This document shows, piece after piece, positions 1-7,941 of a DNA stretch of 11,890 bases. Numbering within the stretch: position 1 is the first letter of the stretch; every line of letters begins with the position of its first letter. Source of the DNA: Chloroflexi bacterium 13_1_40CM_68_21 (GTDB lineage: Bacteria > Chloroflexota > Limnocylindria > P2-11E); NCBI GenBank assembly GCA_001917735.1, contig MNEO01000007.1:1-11890 (forward strand), written 5' to 3'. The position numbers and the translations under genes are program-made. Below the pieces are notes generated by a model that ran no database searches, was not told the DNA's origin, and saw only the letters and a list, made by a program, of their open reading frames with translations.

Positions 1-1430
1 CCAAGCTGAAGGCGAACTACGCGAACGCGAAGACGAACGCTCTTTCGTTCGGCGGGATCGTCTACTCCGACCTCGGCAGCTACCAGAACGGGCTCGACGC
101 GGTGAAGGCCGACATCGATATCGAGCAGAGCGATCTGAGTCAGGCGCTCCGCGACCCGGCCGTGGGTCTCAACGCGCAGAACGATGTCCGGAGCGCGCAG
201 TCGTCAATCAACAACGCCTACGCGCCGCTCTCCACCGCACAAAGTCTCGTCTCCAGCGTGCTGAAGCCGGCCATCGACGATTTCCAGCGCTCGGTCGACG
301 GGATCGGAGCAGCCATCGCGGCATTCGACTCCGCGCTCGCCGCAGGAACGGACACGACCCGCGTGAGCTCGGACTTCCAGCAAGCCATGCAGAGCTACAA
401 CCTCGCGACGTCGCGGCTGACGAACGCGATCGACTCCGTGAACTCCTCACTCGGTTCCATCTCGGGCAGCATCACTTCGGCACAGGCGAGCCTCAACACG
501 ACGAACACGCGCACGCTTACCGCGCTCGACCGCGCCCGGACCGACCTCGCCGCCTTGCTCACCGCGGTCACCAACGAGCAGCAGCTCGCGAGCTCGATCA
601 AGACGAAGATCACGCAGGCCGGGACCGCGCTCGGCACGGTCAACGACGCGATCGGCGGCGCGATCGTGAATGCGATGACGAACATCGACTCCGCGGTCCT
701 GCGGGCCACGACGAGCGTGCAGTCGGCGCAGAGCAATCTGACATCGCAGCCCTTCAACGTCGCGAGCGCGAGGACCGCGGTCGACAACGCCGCCACCAAC
801 GTGCAGACGGCACAGACGAACCTCGACGCCGCGACGCTCACCGCGCCCACCGCGGGCGTCGTCTCGTCCATCGCCTCCGCCGTCGGCGAGAACGCGGCGA
901 GCCCGTTCCTGGTCGTCGCGCAAACGAACGCGATGGTCCTCCACGGGACGGTCGGGGAAGCGGACGTCGCGAAGCTGAGGCTGGGCCTGGTCGCGAACGT
1001 GACCGTCGATGCGGTCGGCGCGGGGACGCGGATGACCGGGAAGGTGACCTCGCTGGATCCGGTCGCCACGATCCAGCAGGGCGTACCCGTCTACGGGGTC
1101 GACGTGACGATCGATCTTCCGAACGCATCGGTGAGGCCCGGAATGACCGGGACGGCGAACGTGATCATCGCGAGCCGGCAGGGCGTGCTCACGGTTCCCA
1201 ACCTCGCGATCCGCAGCGCCTCGGGCCGGCGCTACGTGCAGGTCCTGAAGGACGGCGAGGCGGTCGACACGGACGTGACCTTCGGGATCGCGAACGACAC
1301 GGTGACCGAGGTCACGAGCGGGCTCGCCGAGGGCGATCTCGTGGTGCTGCCGCAGTCGCGCGCCACGGGCACGGCACGGCCGGGCGGCCCCGGCGGCCCT
1401 GGCGGCGGGCCGGTGTTCATCGGGCGATGA
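1..1430 (+). CDS. HlyD/MacA-family efflux adaptor (membrane-fusion protein), 5' partial
   Basis: Adaptor subunit that would link the MacB-like ABC exporter encoded directly downstream to its extracytoplasmic path. The frame is open from base 3 with no stop, so the N-terminal membrane anchor and the first half of the lipoyl domain lie outside the window. A GTG at 102 is only an internal codon. About 278 residues (nt 3-836) are Ala/Ser/Thr/Asn-rich, helical and coiled-coil-like. They are followed by the returning half of the biotinyl-lipoyl domain ([13 protein letters not shown], from about nt 837), a beta-barrel part ([14 protein letters not shown], then [12 protein letters not shown]) and a membrane-proximal domain ([10 protein letters not shown] to [10 protein letters not shown]). 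The protein ends in a Gly/Pro-rich tail ([10 protein letters not shown]). The stop overlaps the ATPase start as ATGA. The helical region is far longer than the roughly 100-residue hairpin of MacA. The family call is firm; the exported substrate is unknown. Confidence 0.9.
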   Translation, partial: KLKANYANAKTNALSFGGIVYSDLGSYQNGLDAVKADIDIEQSDLSQALRDPAVGLNAQNDVRSAQSSINNAYAPLSTAQSLVSSVLKPAIDDFQRSVDGIGAAIAAFDSALAAGTDTTRVSSDFQQAMQSYNLATSRLTNAIDSVNSSLGSISGSITSAQASLNTTNTRTLTALDRARTDLAALLTAVTNEQQLASSIKTKITQAGTALGTVNDAIGGAIVNAMTNIDSAVLRATTSVQSAQSNLTSQPFNVASARTAVDNAATNVQTAQTNLDAATLTAPTAGVVSSIASAVGENAASPFLVVAQTNAMVLHGTVGEADVAKLRLGLVANVTVDAVGAGTRMTGKVTSLDPVATIQQGVPVYGVDVTIDLPNASVRPGMTGTANVIIASRQGVLTVPNLAIRSASGRRYVQVLKDGEAVDTDVTFGIANDTVTEVTSGLAEGDLVVLPQSRATGTARPGGPGGPGGGPVFIGR

Positions 1431-2167
1431 CGCAGGCGGTCGTCGAGCTCCGCGGGATCACCAAGACCTATCGCATGGGGCGAGAGATCACGGTGAACGC
1501 GCTGCGCGGCGTGGACCTTGACGTCAAGGCCGGCGAGTTCCTCGCGATCATGGGACCGTCAGGCTCGGGGAAGTCGACGCTCATGAACATCCTCGGCTGC
1601 CTAGACGTCGCGGACGTGGGAACGTACGTGCTCGCCGGCGAGAACGTCGGAAAGCTCTCCGACGACCAGCTCGCGGCGATCCGGAACAAGCACGTCGGCT
1701 TCGTGTTCCAGACCTTCAACCTGCTCTCGCGCCTCAACGCCATCGAGAACGTCGAGCTGCCGCTCATCTACGGTGGCGACCGCCATCAGCGTCGGCAGCG
1801 CGCGCTCGCGGCGCTCGAGCAGGTGGGCCTCGGCGATCGGGTGCATCACCGTCCGAGCGAGCTGTCAGGCGGTCAGCAGCAGCGGGTGGCAATCGCCCGC
1901 GCGCTGCTCAACGACCCCTCGATGGTCCTCGCCGACGAGCCGACGGGGAACCTCGACTCGCGCTCCAGCGCGGAGATCCTCTCGATCTTCCAGCGCCTCA
2001 ACGATGTGGGGAAAACGGTCGTGATGGTGACGCACGAGCCGGATGTGGCGGCGCACTGCAAGCGCATCGTGCGCATGCGCGACGGCCTCGTGGCGCGCGA
2101 CGAGCTCGTGCCCCGGCCTCGCCGTGCCGAGGACGAGATCGCGGCGGGCATCGGGGCCGCTGAGTGA
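1427..2167 (+). CDS. MacB-like ABC transporter ATP-binding protein
   Basis: Cytoplasmic nucleotide-binding subunit of a MacAB/LolCDE-type exporter, 246 aa, the usual size for a stand-alone ATPase of this group. Visible motifs are Walker [10 protein letters not shown] (residues 43-51), the Q-loop glutamine in VFQTFNLL (Q95), the signature LSGGQQQR (146-153), Walker B MVLADE (166-171), the D-loop GNLD and the switch histidine in VTHEPD (H203). The sequence [16 protein letters not shown] after the Q-loop is typical of the MacB/LolD subgroup. In E. coli MacB the ATPase and permease are fused; here they are separate genes. The ATG overlaps the adaptor stop and the TGA overlaps the permease GTG, so translation of the three genes is probably coupled. 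The substrate cannot be read from the ATPase. Confidence 0.96.
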   Translation: MTQAVVELRGITKTYRMGREITVNALRGVDLDVKAGEFLAIMGPSGSGKSTLMNILGCLDVADVGTYVLAGENVGKLSDDQLAAIRNKHVGFVFQTFNLLSRLNAIENVELPLIYGGDRHQRRQRALAALEQVGLGDRVHHRPSELSGGQQQRVAIARALLNDPSMVLADEPTGNLDSRSSAEILSIFQRLNDVGKTVVMVTHEPDVAAHCKRIVRMRDGLVARDELVPRPRRAEDEIAAGIGAAE

Positions 2168-3432
2168 AGCTCTACGACTCATTCCGCTCCGCGCTGCAGT
2201 CGCTCGTCGTGAACAAGCTCCGTTCGGCGCTCACGATGCTGGGCGTGATCATCGGCGTCGCCGCGGTGATCGCGATGGTCTCGGTCGGCAACGGCGCGTC
2301 GGCGAGCGTGCAGGCCACGATCCTGAATCTCGGATCGAACCTCGTGACCGTGCAGCCGCAGTTCGGCAACGATCAGGGCCTGAAGGGCGCGGGGGCGCAG
2401 GCGCAGAACCTCACGCTCGACGACATGCGTTCGATCCAGAACCAGCTCGGCGGATCGATCGTGGCGGCCGAAGCGGAGCAGCAGACCGGCCGGTGGCAGG
2501 TGACCGCCGCGGGGCAGAACTGGAACACTCAGGTCACCGGCGTGACCGAGGACTATCCGACGGTCCGCGATTGGAAGCTCGACAGCGGCGAGTTCTTCAC
2601 CACTTCCGACCTCAACGTGAACGCGCAGGTCGCGATCCTCGGGACGACGACCGCGGCGAACCTGTTCGGCGACGCCGACGCGGTCGGGCAGACCATCCAG
2701 CTGCGGCAGGTCTTCGGTGACCGCGGGGGCGGGCGTGCGCGGATCCTGAACTTCCGCGTCGTCGGCGTGCTCACCACGAAGGGCAGCACGTTCGGCTTCA
2801 GCCGCGACGATCAGATAGTCGTGCCGCTGACGACCGCGCAGCACGTCCTCACCGGCCGGCTGAACATCGTGAACGCGATCGTGATCAAGGCCACGTCGAG
2901 CGACACGATGGACGCAACGACGAGCGACGTGCAGAGCATCCTGCTCCAGCGGCACAACATCGCGGATCCGGCGAGCGCCGACTTCACGGTGACGAATCAG
3001 AACGACACGCTCGCGGCGCTTTCCTCGGTCACGGGAACGTTCACGTTGCTGCTCGGGGCGATCGGCGGGATCTCTCTGCTGGTCGGAGGGATCGGGATCA
3101 TGAACATCATGCTCGTCTCGGTGAACGAGCGGACGCGCGAGATCGGCATTCGCAAAGCCGTCGGGGCGCGGCGCGGGGACATCCTCACCCAGTTCCTCAT
3201 CGAGGCGATGGCCCTTACCGGGCTCGGAGGCGTCCTGGGGATCCTCCTCGGATGGGCGATCACCGAGGTCGTCCATCGCATCCCGCAAGCGGCGAGCCTG
3301 CCGCTCCTCATCACCAGCGGCACAGTGATCATCGCCGTCGGGGTGTCCGTCGCGATCGGCGTCGTCTTCGGGCTCTACCCGGCGTTGCGCGCGGCGCGGC
3401 TCCATCCGATCCAGGCACTGCGATACGAATGA
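2164..3432 (+). CDS. MacB/FtsX-family ABC transporter permease
   Basis: Membrane subunit of the exporter, 422 aa. TM1 lies at about residues 21-41 ([21 protein letters not shown]) and is followed by a large extracytoplasmic MacB_PCD-type domain (about 45-285) rich in Gln, Thr and Asp. The C-terminal FtsX-like part has TM2 (about 293-318), TM3 (about 345-366) and TM4 (about 383-405). Between TM2 and TM3 is the coupling segment [17 protein letters not shown], a hallmark of the family, and the C-terminus HPIQALRYE is also typical. The GTG start overlaps the ATPase stop (GTGA). MacB-type permeases work as mechanotransmission exporters that act on substrates from the outer face of the membrane. 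The substrate here (peptide, lipid or drug) is not determinable. Confidence 0.95.
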   Translation: MKLYDSFRSALQSLVVNKLRSALTMLGVIIGVAAVIAMVSVGNGASASVQATILNLGSNLVTVQPQFGNDQGLKGAGAQAQNLTLDDMRSIQNQLGGSIVAAEAEQQTGRWQVTAAGQNWNTQVTGVTEDYPTVRDWKLDSGEFFTTSDLNVNAQVAILGTTTAANLFGDADAVGQTIQLRQVFGDRGGGRARILNFRVVGVLTTKGSTFGFSRDDQIVVPLTTAQHVLTGRLNIVNAIVIKATSSDTMDATTSDVQSILLQRHNIADPASADFTVTNQNDTLAALSSVTGTFTLLLGAIGGISLLVGGIGIMNIMLVSVNERTREIGIRKAVGARRGDILTQFLIEAMALTGLGGVLGILLGWAITEVVHRIPQAASLPLLITSGTVIIAVGVSVAIGVVFGLYPALRAARLHPIQALRYE

Positions 3433-3465
3433 CCTCGTGAGCGTCCGCGATACGAGTAGCGGTCC

Positions 3466-3474
3466 AGGGAGAAG
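3466..3474 (+). promoter_or_regulatory. Ribosome binding site of the DUF5666-like gene
   Basis: Purine-rich AGGGAGAAG ends 6 nt before the ATG at 3481. It supports that start and shows that this gene initiates independently rather than by overlap, although it lies only 48 nt after the permease stop. No promoter was recognised in this gap. Confidence 0.65.
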
Positions 3475-3480
3475 AACCAG

Positions 3481-4041
3481 ATGAAGAGCACACAGATCGC
3501 GATCGGGGTCATCGCGGCCCTCGCGATCGCGGGCGGCGGATTCGCGGCGGGGATGACCTACGAGAGATCACAGACGCCGAGCACCCCCACAGCCGGGGCG
3601 CAAACGACCACCGGCCGGGCCGCGGGGGGTCGTCAGGTCATCGGTGGCGCCGGCGGGAGCGGTGCGTTCGCCGGGCAGATCCCGATCATCGGACGCGTCC
3701 TCGCGGTGAACGACGGCTCGATCACCGTGGCCGCCGTCGAGCGCGGGCAGGGACAGCAGGCCGCGGGCGCTTCGCCGACGACGACCTCGCAGATCGTGCT
3801 CGTGGGCGCAAGCACGCGGATCGTCAAGACGACCGAGACCGATGTGAAGCTCGCCGACCTCAAGGTCAACGACCAGGTGACCGTCGTCGGGACCACCGAC
3901 AGCACCGGGATCGTCTCCGCCAACGCGATCGTGGTCGGTGGCACGAACCTGCTCGGCCAGCTGTTCGGATCGCAGACCGGCAGCCCCGGCGGCTTCGGCG
4001 GGCGTCCTGGAGCGAGCGCGAGCCCCAGCGCGCGACCATGA
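3481..4041 (+). CDS. Membrane-anchored DUF5666-like protein
   Basis: 186 aa. The N-terminus MKSTQIAIGVIAALAIAGGGFAAGMTY is one positively charged hydrophobic segment (about residues 5-24), a signal anchor or uncleaved signal peptide. No lipobox cysteine is present. A low-complexity Thr/Gly/Ala linker follows to about residue 65. Residues about 68-155 form a small beta-rich domain with the pattern of DUF5666 proteins: GRVLAVNDGSITVAAV, IVLVGASTRIVKTTE, LADLKVNDQVTVVGT and IVSANAIVVG. The C-terminus is Gly/Pro/Ser-rich and disordered, resembling the tail of the upstream adaptor. It follows the exporter permease by 48 nt and precedes the GNAT gene by 4 nt, so it probably shares their transcript. 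The domain has no known biochemical role; an accessory part of the exporter at the outer membrane face is an inference from position. Confidence 0.8.
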   Translation: MKSTQIAIGVIAALAIAGGGFAAGMTYERSQTPSTPTAGAQTTTGRAAGGRQVIGGAGGSGAFAGQIPIIGRVLAVNDGSITVAAVERGQGQQAAGASPTTTSQIVLVGASTRIVKTTETDVKLADLKVNDQVTVVGTTDSTGIVSANAIVVGGTNLLGQLFGSQTGSPGGFGGRPGASASPSARP

Positions 4042-4045
4042 GCAT

Positions 4046-4987
4046 GTGAGGTTGGTATCCGCGGCCGGTCCGTCGCGGTTCGGCGACGAGCACCGGTCGT
4101 GGCTCGAAATGCTGGAGGCGGTCGGCCCGCCCTCGCAGGGCCTGCCTCTTCCAGACAGCGCCAGCGTCCCGGCGATTCTCAGGCGTCTCGGCGTCGATAG
4201 GATCGACGCGGCCCAGATCATGGCCGCCTGGCCGTCGCCCTCGCGAGACCGTGAGCTCTGGTGGTCGCTCGAGCGTGCGTATCACGCCTTCGTGAAGGAC
4301 CTCGGTGGGACCCAGGTGCTCCGCTGGCCGGATCTCCCCGGGGCATTCGGCACGACGGGGCGCTTCTTCTACGTGTACCTGTTCCTGGCGGCGCTCGGCG
4401 ACGTGCGCGCCTGGCATGAAGAGCGGGGCATCCCGGACGACGTCTCTTGGACGACCCTCGCCGATCTCGGACGCAACCTCACGCGCGACCGGCGCCTTCT
4501 CGGGGAGGGCGGGCTTCGGACGAGTGCGTGGCTGACGCTGCACTTCCGCGGAGCGATCTACGCGCTCGGCCGACTCCAGTTCAATCTCTCGCGATTTCAG
4601 GGAGGTCCCGCGCTCGGGATCCACATACCCGAAGGCGGTCCGCTCTCGCCGGAGGCGTGCGATGCGTCGCTCCGCTGGGCGCGGGAATTCTTTCCGGCGC
4701 ATTTTCCGGAAACGCCGTGGCGCGTTGGCACGTGCTACTCATGGCTCCTCGACGATCAGCTTGCGGAGTACCTCGACGACGGCTCGAACATCATTCGCTT
4801 CCAGCGACGCTTTCGGATCGTCGGTGACGGCTCCGACGGTGACGCGGACATTCTGCGGTTCGTGTTCAAGAGGATCGCGCCGGACCTCGACGAGCTCCCG
4901 CAGCGGACCAGGCTGGAGCGCGCGATCGTGACTCATCTGCGTTCCGGACGGCATTGGCGGAACCGGACCGGCTGGCTCGAGCTTTAG
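4046..4987 (+). CDS. Two-domain GNAT-like acyltransferase (NAT_N + GNAT_C type)
   Basis: About 313 aa if begun at the GTG at 4046, 4 nt after the preceding stop. The ATG at 4109 is an alternative, and no clear Shine-Dalgarno sequence decides. The open frame extends back to 3938 but overlaps the DUF5666-like gene there and has a non-protein-like composition. Residues about 40-150 match the N-terminal helical domain of the family (VPAILRRLGVDRIDAAQI, then FYVYLFLAALGDVRAWHEERGIP). Residues about 158-312 match the GNAT-like C-terminal domain (WLTLHFRGAIYALGRLQFNL, IHIPEGGPLSPEACDASL, YSWLLDDQLAEYL, SNIIRFQRRF, then GRHWRNRTGW). The family is annotated as N-acyltransferase by fold; I know of no settled substrate. 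A 24-nt gap separates its stop from the converging argS stop. Membership is fairly sure, function is not. Confidence 0.82.
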   Translation: MRLVSAAGPSRFGDEHRSWLEMLEAVGPPSQGLPLPDSASVPAILRRLGVDRIDAAQIMAAWPSPSRDRELWWSLERAYHAFVKDLGGTQVLRWPDLPGAFGTTGRFFYVYLFLAALGDVRAWHEERGIPDDVSWTTLADLGRNLTRDRRLLGEGGLRTSAWLTLHFRGAIYALGRLQFNLSRFQGGPALGIHIPEGGPLSPEACDASLRWAREFFPAHFPETPWRVGTCYSWLLDDQLAEYLDDGSNIIRFQRRFRIVGDGSDGDADILRFVFKRIAPDLDELPQRTRLERAIVTHLRSGRHWRNRTGWLEL

Positions 4988-5011
4988 GGAGGCGCTGCTC
5001 GACGCCTGCTG

Positions 5012-6682
5012 TCACATCTTGTCGGGCGCACTGACTCCGAGCAGCCCAAGCGTCTGACGGAGCGCGACCTGGACGGCCTGCACGAGACGCAGCCGCGCCT
5101 TCGAGCGCGGGACGTCGGCTTCGTCGACGACGCGGTGGTCGCGGTAGAAGCCATGGAACGCGCCGGCGAGCTCGAGCGCGTAGGTCGTGAGCTGATGCAC
5201 GCCATAGTGCTGCTGGATGTCGTCGATGAGCTCCGGAAGCCGGAGCCCAAGCCGCACGAGGTCGAGCTCGCCCTTCTCGCCGAGGAGTGAAACGTCCCCG
5301 CCCGCGGAAGAGATTCCGCGCTCGGCGGCGGTGCGGAAGATGCTGGCGATGCGCGCGTGCGCGTACTGGACGTAATAGACCGGATTCTCGTTTGATTGCT
5401 GGATGGCGAGCTCCAGGTCGAAGTCGAGCTGACGATCGGCGCTCGTCTGCAAGAAGAAATACCGCGTGGCGTCCTTGCCGACGGCCTCGATGACGTCCTC
5501 GAGCAGCAGGAACTGTCCGGCACGTCTGGCCATGCGCTTGAGGACGCCCTCGTGGAGAAAACGAACGTACTGGTAGAGGACGACCTCGAACCTCTCGAGC
5601 AGGCCGAGGGCCTTCATCGCCGCGCGCATCTGGATGAGGTGGTAGTGCGTGTTGGAGCCCCAGATGTCGATCTTCTTGTCGAAGCGACGCTCGCGGAGCG
5701 ACTGCACGTGGTAGGCGATGTCCTTGCCGAGATAGCCCGGCTCGCCGTTCGAGCGGACGAGCACCCACCCTTCCTTGTCGTCGACCGCCTCGCTGGCCTG
5801 GAGCCATACGGCGCCGTCCTTCTCGTACACCAAACCGAGCTCGCGGAGCTCCGCGAGCGTCTTGCTGAAGTAACCCGACCGCATCATCTCCGCCTGCGAG
5901 AACCAGGTGTCGTAGTGGATGCCGAGCATCGCCGTGACGCGCTTTGCCTCGCGCAGGACCCACTTCACGCCATCGTCCGCGAACCGCCTGCCCTGCTCCT
6001 CGAGCGAGAGCTTCAACCACTTGTCGCCGTCGCGCGCCTTGATCTCCGCGGCGATGTCCTTCACGTATTCGGCCGGGTAGGCATCCTCGGGAACGTCGAT
6101 CTTCTCGCCGTGCAGCTGCCGGTACCGGATCGCGATCGACCGACCGAACGTGTCGAACTGCGTGCCAGTGTCCTCGACGTAGTACTCGCGTTCCACCTTC
6201 GCGCCGGCGAACTCGAGGACCGTTGAGAGGACGTCGCCAAGTGGGCCGCCCCGCGCGTTCGCAACGGTGAGCGGACCGGTCGGGTTCGCGGACACGAACT
6301 CGACCTGCATGCGTTTTCCCGCGAGCGCGTTCGACCGGCCGAAGTTCGTGTCCGCGCGGACGATCACGTCGACCTGTCGCGCGAGCCACGCCAGGTCGAG
6401 GCGCACGTTGACAAACCCGTTCAGCGCCTCGACCGACGCGATCGGGCCGCCCACGCTCACGCGCTCGCGGATGGCCTCGGCGATGTCGCGCGGAGCCGTG
6501 CGCACGGGCTTGGCGAGACGCAGCGCGACGCTCGTCGCATAGTCGCCGTGTTCGGGGTTGCCGGGCCGCTCGACATCGACCGGCACGGCGTCGACGCCGC
6601 TCCAGCCAAGCTCGCCCGCAGCGCGGTCGAGCGCGTCTTTGAGCGCGCCGGCGATCTGATCGCGGAGCAGTGGGTCCGTCAC
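5012..6682 (-). CDS. argS: Arginyl-tRNA synthetase (class I), with altered signature motifs
   Basis: Charges tRNA-Arg with arginine in the cytoplasm. The open frame runs upstream to 6883, but homology starts at VTDPLLRDQIAGALKDAL, so the GTG at 6682 is chosen (556 aa, usual bacterial length). That GTG overlaps the TGA of the MFS gene. An N-terminal additional domain covers about residues 1-100 (GDYATSVALRLAK). The catalytic core has EFVSANPTGPL (128-138) and EYYVEDTGTQ. The DALR anticodon-binding domain follows SNENPVYYVQYAHARI and ends in the typical LGVSAPDKM. The class I HIGH site reads TVAN (139-142, nt 6257-6268), the KMSKS region reads RMARR (383-387, nt 5522-5536), and the usual GADH region reads GSNTH (342-346, nt 5645-5659). 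The intact frame and otherwise strong conservation argue for a working, divergent lineage form rather than a pseudogene. Confidence 0.95.
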   Translation of the reverse strand: MTDPLLRDQIAGALKDALDRAAGELGWSGVDAVPVDVERPGNPEHGDYATSVALRLAKPVRTAPRDIAEAIRERVSVGGPIASVEALNGFVNVRLDLAWLARQVDVIVRADTNFGRSNALAGKRMQVEFVSANPTGPLTVANARGGPLGDVLSTVLEFAGAKVEREYYVEDTGTQFDTFGRSIAIRYRQLHGEKIDVPEDAYPAEYVKDIAAEIKARDGDKWLKLSLEEQGRRFADDGVKWVLREAKRVTAMLGIHYDTWFSQAEMMRSGYFSKTLAELRELGLVYEKDGAVWLQASEAVDDKEGWVLVRSNGEPGYLGKDIAYHVQSLRERRFDKKIDIWGSNTHYHLIQMRAAMKALGLLERFEVVLYQYVRFLHEGVLKRMARRAGQFLLLEDVIEAVGKDATRYFFLQTSADRQLDFDLELAIQQSNENPVYYVQYAHARIASIFRTAAERGISSAGGDVSLLGEKGELDLVRLGLRLPELIDDIQQHYGVHQLTTYALELAGAFHGFYRDHRVVDEADVPRSKARLRLVQAVQVALRQTLGLLGVSAPDKM

Positions 6683-7863
6683 GCGGGCGAGTCTGGGGCA
6701 GCCACCGCCGAGAGGACAACGTCGCCTGCCGGCTCGTGTCCGGCGAAGAGTCGCCAGGTCGCAAATGCCGCGAGCCCGTACGCGACGACCAGCGTGAGAA
6801 GGTTGACGGTGAAGCCGGCCGGTCCGATCGCCGCGCGGACCGCGCCTGACACGATCGCGCCGACCGCGTTCGCTGCGCTCCACGCGAGCGCGAACAGCGC
6901 ATTCGCGCCGGCGCGCTCCGCCGGTGTGAAGGAAGAGAGCTGGAACGCGTTGACCGTCCCGCTCGCGCCGAACATCAGGAAGTGACGTACGGCGAGAGCG
7001 GCGACCGCGATGCCGAGCTCGCCGGTAAAGGCTGCGACCAGCGCGAACGGCAACGACAATGCTTCGACGAGCACGATCGACGGGATCGCGCCGAGGCGCG
7101 CCGCGATGAACCGACCGTGTACGAGGGCGCCCAGGCTCCCGGACACGGCGAGGATGCCCAGAAGCAGGCCGAGGGCTCCGAAGGGAATGCCGTACCGGTC
7201 CGCGAAGAACAGGTTCAGGAAGGGAAGGAAGCTTCCGGCACCGAATCCGAAGAGCGTTTCGATGACCAGGAACCGCCGCACGAGATCGTTCCGTCTCGGA
7301 GCGGCGAGGGTCTCGTGGCCGACACGCACCGACTGGATCGCGAGCACCGGGACGATCGAGAGCGCGGCGATCATCCCGCCGGTGGCGACGAGCGCTCGGA
7401 GCACCAGCGGATCGCCCGGATGCGCGCCGAGGAGCCCCGCCACGGGAGTGGCCAGCGCACCGGCGAGCGCGCTCGACATGAACGCGGCGGTCGTCCCCAG
7501 CGCGACCTGCTGACCAAAACGCGTCGCGCGTCGCGCGGCATCGGTCGCGTCCGCGAGGAGCGCCGCGCCCGATGAGCTCGCGATGATCCCCCCGAAGCCC
7601 ACGAGCGCCGCCGAGAGGAAGAGCGGCAGCAGCGCGTTGAAGATGAGGATCCCAACGATTCCGACGCCGGTCAGCGTTCCGCCGGCGATGATGGCGGCGC
7701 GGCGCGAACGACCGCGGGTGAATGCCGCAGCGGGAATCGCGCCCCCGACGACGCCCATGGCTTGCGCCCCGGCGAGCAGACCGATCGAGAACTCGTCGAA
7801 GCCGAGCGCCCGGTAGAGAAAGTTCAGATAGAAGGAGGCGACGCCGAGCCCGAAAGCGCCCAC
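6679..7863 (-). CDS. MFS transporter; true start probably upstream of the first canonical codon
   Basis: Integral membrane major-facilitator permease of about 394 aa with the expected set of about 12 hydrophobic segments. TM1 ends in FYLNFLYRALGFDEFSIG. The TM2-TM3 loop is a basic motif-A-like TRGRSRRA. A Pro/Arg-rich central loop (about 185-200) comes before TM7 (FLVIETLFGFGAGSFLPF), and the last helix is VNLLTLVVAYGLAAFATW. The only ATG/GTG/TTG start in frame is the GTG at 7863. The 26 sense codons back to the htrA stop, however, read like the real beginning of TM1 (GRRDAALYLVAAG). A purine-rich AGGGG (7927-7923) lies 5 nt before a GTA codon at 7917, so initiation there, or a GTG changed to GTA, is likely. 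The 3' end overlaps argS as GTGA. The substrate is unknown; the fold resembles drug/sugar-type MFS exporters. Confidence 0.88.
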   Translation of the reverse strand: MGAFGLGVASFYLNFLYRALGFDEFSIGLLAGAQAMGVVGGAIPAAAFTRGRSRRAAIIAGGTLTGVGIVGILIFNALLPLFLSAALVGFGGIIASSSGAALLADATDAARRATRFGQQVALGTTAAFMSSALAGALATPVAGLLGAHPGDPLVLRALVATGGMIAALSIVPVLAIQSVRVGHETLAAPRRNDLVRRFLVIETLFGFGAGSFLPFLNLFFADRYGIPFGALGLLLGILAVSGSLGALVHGRFIAARLGAIPSIVLVEALSLPFALVAAFTGELGIAVAALAVRHFLMFGASGTVNAFQLSSFTPAERAGANALFALAWSAANAVGAIVSGAVRAAIGPAGFTVNLLTLVVAYGLAAFATWRLFAGHEPAGDVVLSAVAAPDSPA

Positions 7864-7922
7864 GCCGGCCGCGACCAGATACAGGGCGGCGTCGCGCCGC
7901 CCGAGCGTCGTCGCTACTACGG

Positions 7923-7932
7923 CCCCTGCCTC
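7923..7932 (-). promoter_or_regulatory. Possible ribosome binding site for the MFS gene
   Basis: On the minus strand GAGGCAGGGG begins 9 nt after the htrA stop. AGGGG is 5 nt upstream of a GTA codon (7917-7915) in the MFS frame, the spacing expected of a Shine-Dalgarno sequence. It is too far (59 nt) to serve the GTG at 7863, which supports an upstream start for the transporter. Confidence 0.4.
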
Positions 7933-7941
7933 GTTGTGGCC

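Noticed and set aside
2179..3405. 408-aa antisense open frame within the permease gene
   Set aside because: Asp/Arg/Glu/His-rich reading of the complementary frame; the permease on the + strand has clear family homology.
3420..3455. 9-bp direct repeat GCGATACGA at 3420-3428 and 3447-3455 around the permease stop
   Set aside because: Only two short copies; probably chance or a minor local duplication with no functional sign.
4988..5011. Possible terminator between the converging GNAT and argS genes (AGGCG ... CGCCT, 4990-5007)
   Set aside because: Only a 5-bp stem with an 8-nt loop and no T-run; too weak to call in this GC-rich context.
4866..6902. 678-aa minus-strand open frame overlapping argS and the MFS 3' end
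   Set aside because: Arg/Ala/Gly-rich composition with no domains; it is an out-of-frame shadow of argS typical of high-GC DNA.
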